Assembly (NCBI RefSeq): GCF_002234675.1
Contig: NC_019870.2
Span: forward strand, 248,001-312,000
Length of the DNA: 64,000 bases
Direction of reading: 5' to 3'
Source: Oryzias latipes
Taxonomy: Eukaryota > Chordata > Actinopteri > Beloniformes > Adrianichthyidae
Part shown: in pieces, positions 45,201 to 54,235 of the stretch
Position numbering within the stretch: position 1 is the stretch's first letter
How the letters are laid out: each line of letters begins with the position of its first letter
The notes under the pieces: model-generated
What the model was told of the DNA's origin: nothing
The model's database searches: none
What the model saw: only the letters and a program-made list of their open reading frames with translations
Program-made: the position numbers and the translations under genes

Positions 45201-47980
45201 CAAATGGGTCTATGGCCCAACCACTGCTGGGCTTCAATCCTGAAAAGAAAAAGTGCGTGTCAGTGTTGGGGGGCGTGCCACAGAACCCCCCCAGAAGGAG
45301 AGCGGGTCAGTACCCAGGTGCCTCTGTAGCCACTGGTGACCCTCCATCAGCTGATCCAGCAGGGCAAAGTAATGAGAGTTTGCTTCATCCGCCATCACCC
45401 ACCCGCCTGTCACCATCTCCAACTGGCCCGCCTCCACCAGCCTGACCAATCACAGACAGAAAAAGACACTTCAAAGGAGAACAAATGATTATTATTCAAG
45501 CTGTAAAAGAGGCGTTGGTTCAACTCCAAATGGGCCACAGGCCTCAGAAGAAAATCAACCAAGATGATCGGTCACTATGAAAAAAAAGAACAACTGATTG
45601 GAAAAAAACGTTTGTTAAAATCTCAGTGGAGAGACTGGAAACGCTCCAGAAGCCGACTCTCCTGCTCCCTGTTTCAGTCTGAGGTGGAACCCCCTGCCGT
45701 GACTCAGTAGTTAAGATGACAGGAACATGTGTTGGACATGAGCTTCCTGCACAGAGGCTGGGATCTCCATGGGGGTGTGGGTTGCAGCTCCACATGAACT
45801 GAATCAGCTGAGGAGGTTTTGGACTTCCGAGGACAAAAACACCAATGTAGTGAGACATGGTGGCTGTCCAACCGGGAAGAGGTCTCAAATGAAGACCCTG
45901 GACAGTCTGGGATCACACATCAGCTGGTCTTCATCTGCCTTTGTGTCCCCCTGGCAATGCTAAAGAGGGTGTGTGATTGTGTGTGTGTGTGTGGGGGGGG
46001 GGGGGGGGTTCGAGCACCTACCACTCATACCAACCTCCAGGTATTAGAATATACAACACTGTTGGATATTCACCAGCCTGTGGTACTACTGCTACCGGCC
46101 TGGAAAGGCTCAAACTGGGAAGACAGGTTCCCAAACAGATATACTAATGGAGCAGTGTGTTGAGGTCATACAAGACTGCTTAGAAACAACAGACAGGCAC
46201 TTGTTTACAGGTGGAGACCCAAATGCAAACGGACCGTTGTAGGCTACACCAGGAAGTGCCTTACTGACAAGCTGCTACAAACCTGCAACTTTAACCCAAA
46301 TCTGCATTTACCCCAACCAGAAACCCTGGACTGGACCAGAGTTGTATTTGAACCTAAAGGCCCCCACCACTGCCTTCAAATCAGGGGACCCTGAAACTTC
46401 AAAAGCAGCCAAATATGACCTCGGGTGGACCATTAGGACTGCCCAGAGGAAGGAGTTGAAGCTAAAGGAATTTTCCGTCTGCTATCGTCTGGCAGGAACC
46501 TGCTACACGTACAAAAACACTGAGAGACTGTTATGACCCCCAAGCTGAAGACTCCTGAACTCCTGCTGGAGCCTTCAAGGATCAACTGGACATGTACAAT
46601 AACAAATAACACGCCCCAAACTCTACCTTTGGGTTGCACCTTGTTCTCTAACCCTGCCTGCCCCCTTATTCTATTCTCTTTTGTTTACATCTCTTTATTT
46701 TTTGCAAAGCATGGTACAAGAACCTCTAGAATATTTGCAGTAAGTCAAACATTTCCTGGCATTGTTGACCTTCGGCATTGAGCAAATAAAGATTCATTCA
46801 TTCATTCATTCATTCATTCATTCATTCAGGTGGATCAATGAATGATGAAGGTCACAGAGTCCAGCAGCAAAACGATTGTAAATGGATGGATCAGGTCAGA
46901 GTCACAGAGAAGCTGAAGGTTACCGTTTGACCATCATCCTCTTCTGCTCATCGATTTCATTCCACCATTTAGAGAAGTAGCTGATTTCGGCCCAGATCAT
47001 CTTCCTCCTGCAGGTCAGACATCACGGTTTCAGCTGTAAGCCGACAGGAAGTGGGCATCCGGAGGCACAGGAAGTGTCGTACCTGCTGTCCTCGCCCAGC
47101 TTCAGCAGCATGTTGTTGAGGATGTGTCGGGTCTGGTCTTGGTAGTACCCATCAAAGGTCTTCAGCCAGCCTGAAACCATCAGCCCATTGGTTCACCCTC
47201 CCCGCCTTACCCAATAAACAGCTGAGAGCCCCTCCCCCCTCACCTGGGTCGTTGTGCGAGTGCGGAACCAGGAAGAGTTCTAGCGGCTGCTCCGCCCACT
47301 CGTTTCCTTGGTAGGTGATCTGGAAGCCTTGCTTCCATGCGCCCCCGTCAGGGTTATCAAAGGGCAGGAGGTCGTAGACGTCCAGCAGCTGAAACAGACC
47401 CACATGTCTGTGATGACAGACAGCAGCTGGTAGCATGGATAGCATGGTAAGCTAACCTGCACGCCGGCAGAGCGCTCCTTCTGCTCAGCCAATTGGCAGC
47501 CAGGCAACGACTCTTTTCGGACATGGGAGGAGCCTATGCTCTTATTGACCCCGCCCTGTTTGTGGATGCGCAGAGAGTCTCTCAGCGTGGCAACCATTCG
47601 GTTGTTGCTAATGAGAAGCTGCTCCAGCCCATCAATCTTGTTCCGGAGGCGGGACAAGTCCTGCCGAGAGACGTGATTGGATCATACAGCCCAGTGGCGT
47701 GAGTCATGTCACATGTCATTCAGGTGTTTGTAAACAAGCCTGTTGTTGTTTTGAAGGAGAAAACATAAACACCAGAATGTAAAACAATCAGACTTTGTCA
47801 CGGCGCTTTAGTGCCAAAGGATTCAAACATGTAAACTACTTGGTCAAACCGTTCTCCGGACCAGTCCCTGCTGAGCTGAGGCTCCGCCCCCTGCATTAAG
47901 TCAAGCATGCGGTATAGGGACATCACAGCTAGGAAAAAGACTCCTCCCACCAGCACAGCAAGTGCTCGCCCACTTTTCAT
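36299..47980 (-). CDS. man2a1: Golgi alpha-mannosidase II class enzyme, complete, 23 exons
   Basis: Exons: 47980-47840, 47660-47457, 47388-47244, 47170-47083, 47007-46924, 45441-45314, 45239-45066, 44980-44794, 44727-44550, 43192-43002, 42929-42738, 41813-41699, 41618-41551, 39115-38947, 38878-38642, 38483-38361, 38293-38182, 37980-37847, 37764-37623, 37547-37417, 37311-37117, 36657-36547, 36469-36299. Every phase agrees; 3420 nt, 1139 aa (human MAN2A1 1144, MAN2A2 1150). It is a GH38 zinc enzyme that trims two mannoses from GlcNAcMan5GlcNAc2 in the medial Golgi. It is type II, with one N-terminal membrane span (residues about 6-22). Zinc and catalytic motifs are present: PHSHNDPGW (H160, D162), WAIDPFGHS (nucleophile D274), [10 protein letters not shown] (about 477-485) and [10 protein letters not shown] (H553). 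The usual HHDAITGT has Ala changed to Gly. Adjacency to WDR36 favours MAN2A1, but the C-terminal half ([29 protein letters not shown]) is as close to MAN2A2; paralogue assignment is tentative. Confidence 0.93.
39160..40888. repeat. 17-bp minisatellite in MAN2A intron 13
   Basis: About 100 copies of CTGAGATCTCCCATTCA, mixed with CTGATTTCTCCCATTCA and CATTCCCTG variants. The low-coordinate end lies about 45 nt upstream of the exon-14 acceptor. Three units make 51 nt, producing minus-strand 17-residue peptide repeats ([12 protein letters not shown]...) that are not genes. Confidence 0.95.
40889..41518 (+). mobile_element. 3' fragment of an L2/Rex-like LINE
   Basis: The plus-strand translation from 40891 carries the conserved C-terminal RT-adjacent sequence [19 protein letters not shown]. 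After frameshifts come pieces matching the usual downstream region ([14 protein letters not shown], [19 protein letters not shown]). The end, GGCGCCATATAAATAAAATG followed by TTTTATTATTT, is a typical fish LINE tail. It is inserted antisense to MAN2A in intron 13, abutting the minisatellite. Confidence 0.8.
43225..44336. repeat. 18-bp minisatellite in MAN2A intron 9
   Basis: About 60 copies of CCATAGTCTGATTACAGT, with interspersed variants (CCTAGTCCGATTACAGTT, TATAGTCCAAAGACCGATTA). Since 18 is a multiple of 3, both strands have long open frames: 266 and 201 codons of MDCNQT-type hexapeptides on the minus strand, and [11 protein letters not shown] on the plus strand. The lower end is about 30 nt from the exon-10 acceptor. 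No evidence that it is coding: it lies between two in-phase, conserved exons. Confidence 0.95.
45960..46830 (+). mobile_element. CR1/jockey-type LINE fragment with ATTC tail, in MAN2A intron 5
   Basis: A plus-strand frame near 46380-46480 ([18 protein letters not shown]) resembles the linker between endonuclease and RT of fish non-LTR elements. The sequence then drops to a short 3' region ending GAGCAAATAAAGATT and an (ATTC)n run at 46790-46827. The RT core is missing, so it is internally deleted or truncated. A (GT)n-(G)n tract at 45979-46008 begins the block. Confidence 0.6.
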
Positions 47981-48128
47981 CTCTGCAACAAAAAAAACAC
48001 TTTTTTTAAATACTGACACAGTTGTATCATGGGAAATGTAGGAACGAGAATGGATTTGAGCATGACTGTAAGTGATGGACAGCTCAACCCCTCCCTTCTT
48101 GTGTTCCCAAATAGGAAGTACCGTTGTT

Positions 48129-48300
48129 TCCTGATACGGGCGCCGCCATGTTGAAACCGGTAGACAGGGATTGGTCCGAGTTGCTGTGTGTCATCGTATC
48201 TATGGCAACTCCTGTCGCTGTTGCCATAGATACGATGACTTACAGCGACTTGGACCAATCACTTTTGACCGGTTTCAACATGGCGGCGCCCGTATCAGGA
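48129..48300. repeat. Foldback, 81-bp arms, 10-nt loop, upstream of MAN2A exon 1
   Basis: Arms 48129-48209 and 48220-48300 are reverse complements with roughly 90% identity; mismatches cluster near the middle of the arm (GGTAGACAGGG against GGTCAAAAGTG). The outer end of each arm carries the motif AACATGGCGGCGCCCG, which contains a YY1-type core (AANATGGCGGC). It lies 149-320 nt upstream of the MAN2A start codon, so it could be in the 5' UTR or promoter. Confidence 0.9.
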
Positions 48301-48978
48301 AGAAACAGTGAGGGATTCGGCCTGATTTCACGAGAGCTGAAGGAAAAGCATCTTCTGTGGATGACGTCACACCTCGCTTTGTCATGTTTTTACAGACTAT
48401 GGATGGAACAGCCATGGTCCTGGTCTGAACAGACCCGGAGCGCCACAGAGACCTGGACCACCTGGACCAGGTGTGTCAGCCAGGAGGAACTTCCGGTGAA
48501 CGACAGGATCTTTGATGTCGCTCCTCCAGCTCAGAGGAGACATCCATGAAGGGGCTCGATGACAGCTGACGTGCAGCCGTCACGTGACTAGCTGCGCCCC
48601 CCCCCCCCCCCCGGTCGCTGAGCAGGAGGGGGCGCGCTCTCTACGAAATAATTCATCATCGAGTTTATAGAGAGACAGTGCTCCACCGTGACGTCACAAC
48701 ACAGCCTCTTCCTCACTTACCGGAGCTGCTTCGTCGGCCTATCCGGGTTTCTCACGCCGTAGGTCTCGTGCCCTCTCGTACCTAAGATGGTGACGTCTGC
48801 GTGCGTTGACGCCAAACTGTTTAGGGAAAATCCAGAACTGAAAATGGAAAATAAACAAAAAAGTATAAAGGCTCCTCTGCTGCGCCTGCGCAATACCGCT
48901 TCTGTGTAGCTTCCGCCTGGACTCAGCTGATTCAGCACAACTGTGACGTATTTCCGTTTGTGAAAAACTCTCCCGCCA
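48301..48978. other. Region upstream of MAN2A, possible promoter
   Basis: Moderately GC-rich with a C tract at 48597-48612. It includes CpG-containing sequence around 48540-48790. MAN2A may start here or have an untranslated first exon, but no splice-supported upstream exon could be defined. Confidence 0.35.
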
Positions 48979-50640
48979 TTCTTTTTTTTGAATAAACTTT
49001 ATTAACAAATATTGCACATACAAAATACCAAAAACAAAACTCCACACTGTGTGCAAAATACAATCTTCACGTTTGCCAGGAGAATGAACAAAAATCAAAA
49101 ACCATAATAATAACTATGTAAAACAGGTTATGCAAAAAATAAAACAAAAATAATAAAGGCAAAGGAATCTGTTAAAGTTTCAGGAGAGAGAGATCTTTCG
49201 GTGTTTTAACAGCACTACACAAATAATCCCCTAAACCCATCTTTTCCAGACAGTAGAATAGAAAAGGATGCTCAACAGTATCAAATGCCTTACAAAAATC
49301 AAGGAACAGAATGAAGCTATCATCCTCAGTAATGAGGTCTGAATAATCTATGAGATCTACAACCAGTCTTAGGTTGTTAGAAATTGTTAGGAGTGATTAG
49401 AAACAGAATAGTTAGAAACTCCCTTTTACATTTTATTAAACTAACTTTTACCTTTTATCACATTAATGGCTTAACCTCGATTCACTATGTATTATCATCT
49501 CAAAATTATATTACACTCCAAACAGAACACAACCAAGACTATTGTCTCGCAAGCATTCCTTTAACATCCTCCCTTTTCATCTTTGTGTGTCCTGGTGTTT
49601 GCGTTCTGGCAAATGTCTCTGAGATCTGACACTTTAGGTGCTCTGACCTTCGAGCATCTAGCCTGCAACAGTCTGTGGGTGTGTTTTTCACACCATGATC
49701 CATGGAATGAGGTTCTGAATATGCAAATGCAAGGTATATATGCCAGGCCTTTTGCTGAACCCCTTTGTTCAGACTTTGAATGTACCTTGTTCATCTGTCT
49801 GTAACCCTGCGTACAAATCTGTGGTCTTTGTGCGGAGTAAATCTACAAAAGATAAGTTTTGTCTCTGAGTCGTTATTCATTATTTCTGTGTGTAAGAAAC
49901 TGACGGGGTTACGAACTAACACAAATACAGTCCTTTCTAGAGAATCCAGTTTCTTCACAGAGATGCATCCGTCTTTCATGAAACCTGACTGATTCTCATC
50001 TATTACTGTATCAAGAACACTTTTCATTCTCATGGCTAATATTGTGTACAGAATTTTATAATCATTATTAAGTAGACTAATAGGTCTCCAGTTATCTTTG
50101 TTGGGTTTGGGGATCAGGGAAATAACACCCTGAGTCATGCTGGCTGGAAGAATCATATTTGTGATACTTTCTGTATAAACATTCAGTAAAAATGGGGTCA
50201 AGAGTTCTGAGAAAAGCTTATAAAATTCTGCTGTTATTCCGTCGTTCCCAGGGGACTTGTTGTTTTTTAGATTGTTAATAGCATCTGAAACTTCCTGTAA
50301 AGAAATGACAGAATCACAACCCAATTTATCCTCTTCACTGATTGTATTTATATTATTCAAGGAATCACAGAATGAATTCATTGCTTCCTGACTAAAAGTT
50401 GTCTTATAAAGTTCACAGTAGTAATCATGACAAAAACTAGAAATAAGCTGTTTATCATTTGCAATTTTCCATTTATGTTTAACTGTAACACAGAATTAAA
50501 CTTTGCGTGTGACTTTTCTAATTTGAAAAAATAAGAAGTCATTTGTTCCCCTTGTTCCAGCCATTTTTGTCGAGATCTTAGAAAAGCTCCTTCGGCTTTA
50601 GCTTTGTACATATTGTCCAGTTTTAATTGTAAATCTATTA
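48979..50640 (-). mobile_element. L1-clade LINE relic, split and internally deleted
   Basis: Minus-strand frames at 50611-50378 and 50381-49791 carry L1-type ORF2 sequence: KWLEQGEQMTSYFFKLEK, then NNKSPGNDGITAEFYKLF, then LIPKPNKDNWRPISLLN and DENQSGFMKDGCIS. The continuation (NNLRLVVDLIDY, then FCKAFDTVEH) is at 49376-49190, on the other side of a 0.58-kb insertion. After that the frame passes straight into a 3' UTR and an A tail (T run at 48982-48990), so the second half of ORF2 is deleted. Inactive. Confidence 0.85.
49385..49921 (+). mobile_element. LTR-like insertion inside the L1 relic (solo LTR candidate)
   Basis: The segment begins TGTTAG and ends CTAACA and is flanked by GAAAT and CAAAT (4 of 5 matching), as expected for an LTR with a short target duplication. 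Inside are ATGCAAAT (octamer) at 49721-49728 and a TATATA box at 49735-49740, promoter-like on the plus strand. No gag, pol or env frame is present, so at most a solitary LTR. About 33 nt between its right end and the resumed L1 sequence remain unexplained, which weakens the call. Confidence 0.5.
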
Positions 50641-50689
50641 ATCTTAAATTTTGATTAATCTTAAATTTTTAAAATAAAGTAAGGAAAGG

Positions 50690-52690
50690 AAAGAAAAGTG
50701 CAGATAGGACCTTTCAGTCATATACACGGCTAAACAGAAATGTTTTAAGTCTAGATTTGAACATGAACACAGAAGAGGCCTGTCTTACGACTTCAGGGAG
50801 GCTGTTCCAGATTTTAGCTGCAGAATATTGAAACGCTGATTCCCCTTGTTTAGTTCTGACTCTGGGAATCAACAGGAGGCCGGCCCCTGAGGTCCTCAGA
50901 GTACGAGATGGTTCATATGGCACTAACATGTCAGAGATGTACTTTGGTGCTCGGCCATGGAGAGACTTGTACACAAGCAGAGCTGCTTTGAAGTCTATTC
51001 TTTCAGGTACAGGGAGCCAGTGCAGAGACCTGAGCACAGGACTAATGTGATCATACTTCCTGGTTCTAGTCAGGACTCGAGCAGCAGCATTCTGGATGTA
51101 CTGAAGCTGTTTACAGCTCGTTTTGAGAGGCCGGTGAGCAGGCCGTTACAGTAGTCTAACCTGCTGGAGACAAATGCATGAATAAGTATCTCCAGGTCTG
51201 GCTTTGACACTATGTTTTTGATTTTGGCAATGTTTTTCAGATGGTAAAATGCCGCTGATGTTACTGACTTGATATGGCTGTTAAAGTTCAGGTCAGAGTC
51301 CATGATTACCCCTAGATTTCTGACTTGATTTGAGGGTTTTAGAGACAGAGAATGAAGGTAGCTGCTGACAATTTCTCTTTGTTTCTGTGGGCCAAAAATA
51401 ATAACTTCGGTCTTGTTTGAGTTTAGCTGGAGAAAGTTGTTCTGCATCCACGCACTGATCTGTTGGAGGCAGTGGCTGAGTGAATCCACCGGCCCATATT
51501 CACCTGTTGTCAGTGACACATAGATCTGAGTATCATCTGCATAGTTGTGATAAGATATGTTATTACTGCGTATTAACTGCCCTAGTGGCAGCATGTAGAG
51601 GTTGAACAGAAGGGGTCCCAGGATCGATCCCTGGGGCACACCACAATTCAAGCCCATGTAGTCTGAGACACAACTCCCAATTTCAACAAAGTATTTCCTG
51701 TCTTCTAGATAAGACTTGAGCCAACTTAGGGCAGATCCAGAGATGCCAACCCAGTCTTGGAGTCTGTGCAAAAGGATCCCATGATCAACAGTATCAAAGG
51801 CAGCACTCAGGTCTAGCAGGATTAAGACAGAGACTTTTCCATCATCAGTGTTCAGGCGGATGTCGTTGGTTACCTTGATAAGAGCAGTTTCTGTGCTATG
51901 ATGGGGTCTAAAACCTGACTGGAAAACATCAAACGAATTGTTTAATAAGAGAAAATCAGTGAGCTGTTGGTAGACAACTTTTTCAAGGACTTTTCCTAAA
52001 AATGGCAGATTAGAGATAGGTCTGTAATTATTCAGTACAGTGGGATCAAGACTGCTTTTCTTCAGGAGAGGTTTAATGACTGCAGTTTTTAAGGCCTCCG
52101 GAAATATTCCAGATTGAAGAGACATGTTAACTATTTGAGTAATTGATGGCATCACACTGTTCAGGACAGACTTTAGAAATCTAGTGGGTAACACATCAAG
52201 GCAGCATGTAGACGAGCTCAGACGGGTGATGGTCTCTTGGACAGTTTGGTCAGTGACAGGTATAAAGTGAGTCAGCTTAGAGTGAGTAGGTGGCCGTTGG
52301 ATAGTTATATGTGTTGTGGAGTTGATGGCTTTTTTAATGCCCTGAACCTTGTCATTAAAAAATACAGCAAACTCATTACATTTAGGTGTGCAAACCAGTT
52401 CTATTGGTAGCTGGGTTGGAGGGTTAGTTAATCTGTTTACTGTTGTGAACAGGACACGAGAGTTGCTGCTGCAACTTCCAATGATTTCAGAGAAGTACCT
52501 TTCCCTTGTTCTGCATAAGATCTGGTTGTAAGCGTACAACTCCCCCTTATACATTTCATAATGAACCTGGAGTTTTGACTTGCGCCACTTTTGCTCAGCT
52601 CTGTGGCACTGTTGTTTCTGTGCCCTGACTAGATCATCGTTCCTCCAGGGAGCTTTCTGTCTATGTTTTCTCAATTTAACCTTCATAGGG
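50690..52690 (-). mobile_element. L2-clade LINE, 5' truncated, with intact RT frame
   Basis: One minus-strand frame from 52686 to 51070 is open for 538 codons. It contains the pre-RT linker (AEQKWRKSKLQVHYEMYK), NYRPISNLPFLGKVLEK, QSGFRPHHSTETALIKV, LLDLSAAFDTVDH, CGVPQGSILGPLLF and the catalytic NYADDTQIYVS. The C-terminal part (LRSLHWLPVPERIDFK to FLFSRVYD) follows in another frame at 51037-50714 after one frameshift near 51050. The endonuclease is missing. It belongs to the L2/Maui type known from pufferfish. Its good preservation suggests a young insertion. Host function is unlikely. Confidence 0.9.
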
Positions 52691-52734
52691 GCAATGGCGA
52701 GAGCAAAGAACCAAGAACCGAGAGCTGGGAACCG

Positions 52735-53973
52735 AGAGTTAAGGTCCGTTTCCTGTTAAGGTCAAACAGGAAACGCCTCACGGTCGACCCTAAGGTCAAA
52801 CAGGAAACGCCTCACGGTCGACCTTAAGGTCAAACAGGAAACGCCTCACGGTCGACCCTAAGGTCAAACAGGAAACGCCTCACGGTCGACCCTAAGGTCA
52901 AACAGGAAACGCCTCACGGTCGACCCTAAGGTCAAACAGGAAACGCCTCACGGTCGACCCTAAGGTCAAACAGGAAACGCCTCACGGTCGACCCTAAGGT
53001 CAAACAGGAAACGCCTCACGGTCAACTTTAAGGTCAAACAGGAAACGCCTCACGGTCGACCCTAAGGTCAAACAGGAAACGCCTCACGGTCGACCCTAAG
53101 GTCAAACAGGAAACGCCTCACGGTCGACCCTAAGGTCAAACAGGAAACGCCTCACGGTCGACCCTAAGGTCAAACAGGAAACGCCTCACGGTCAACTTTA
53201 AGGTCAAACAGGAAACGCCTCACGGTCAACTTTAAGGTCAAACAGGAAACGCCTCACGGTCGACCTTAAGGTCAAACAGGAAACGCCTCACGGTCGACCC
53301 TAAGGTCAAACAGGAAACGCCTCACGGTCGACCTTAAGGTCAAACAGGAAACGCCTCACGGTCGACCCTAAGGTCAAACAGGAAACGCCTCACGGTCAAC
53401 TTTAAGGTCAAACAGGAAACGCCTCACGGTCAACTTTAAGGTCAAACAGGAAACGCCTCACGGTCGACCCTAAGGTCAAACAGGAAACGCCTCACGGTCG
53501 ACCCTAAGGTCAAACAGGAAACGCCTCACGGTCAACTTTAAGGTCAAACAGGAAACGCCTCACGGTCAACTTTAAGGTCAAACAGGAAACGCCTCACGGT
53601 TGACCCTAAGGTCAAACAGGAAACGCCTCACGGTCGACCCTAAGGTCAAACAGGAAACGCCTCACGGTCGACCCTAAGGTCAAACAGGAAACGCCTCACG
53701 GTCAACTTTAAGGTCAAACAGGAAACGCCTCACGGTCAACTTTAAGGTCAAACAGGAAACGCCTCACGGTCGACCCTAAGGTCAAACAGGAAACGCCTCA
53801 CGGTCGACCCTAAGGTCAAACAGGAAACGCCTCACGGTCAACTTTAAGGTCAAACAGGAAACGCCTCACGGTCGACCCTAAGGTCAAACAGGAAACGCCT
53901 CACGGTCAACTTTAAGGTCAAACAGGAAACGCCTCACGGTCGACCTTAAGGTCAAACAGGAAACGCCTCACGG
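52735..53973. repeat. 34-bp minisatellite downstream of WDR36
   Basis: About 36 near-identical copies of AAGGTCAAACAGGAAACGCC followed by TCACGGTCGACCCT. The only common variation is in the last 7 bases: CGACCCT, CGACCTT or CAACTTT. The first 27 bases are almost invariant, which indicates recent expansion or homogenisation. It starts about 45 bp from the truncated 5' end of the L2 element and ends about 260 bp from the WDR36 stop codon. Confidence 0.97.
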
Positions 53974-54181
53974 ATCTTCCTTCCATCTCAAAGCCACTTA
54001 GACTGGATCAGGACTTGAATCAGCAGGATGTTCCTGAACCTTCATGAAGAATCTGTTGTTCCAGATGTGACCATGAACCTGTCATGTGACGTCCCCACTT
54101 CCTGTCTAACCAAATGGTGCTGGTTCTGAATGTTCTGTTCCCACATCATGAAGAACTTCAGACAAATGAAGAAACAACAAC

Positions 54182-54187
54182 TTTAAT
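54182..54187 (-). terminator. Candidate WDR36 polyadenylation signal
   Basis: TTTAAT on the plus strand is ATTAAA in the transcript, the commonest variant signal. It lies about 50 nt after the stop codon, implying a very short 3' UTR that stops before the 34-bp array. Confidence 0.45.
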
Positions 54188-54235
54188 CAAAACAACAGTC
54201 TGTGCACGTGTCTGTGCACGTGCAGAACACGCGTG

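Noticed and set aside
51070-52686. 538-codon frame as a host gene
   Set aside because: Clear L2 reverse transcriptase with YADD box and LINE C-terminal sequence; 5' truncated mobile element.
52735-53973. CRISPR-like array (regular repeats of about 34 bp)
   Set aside because: No unique spacers: the unit repeats head-to-tail with a 7-bp variable tail, there are no cas genes, and the context is a vertebrate genome.
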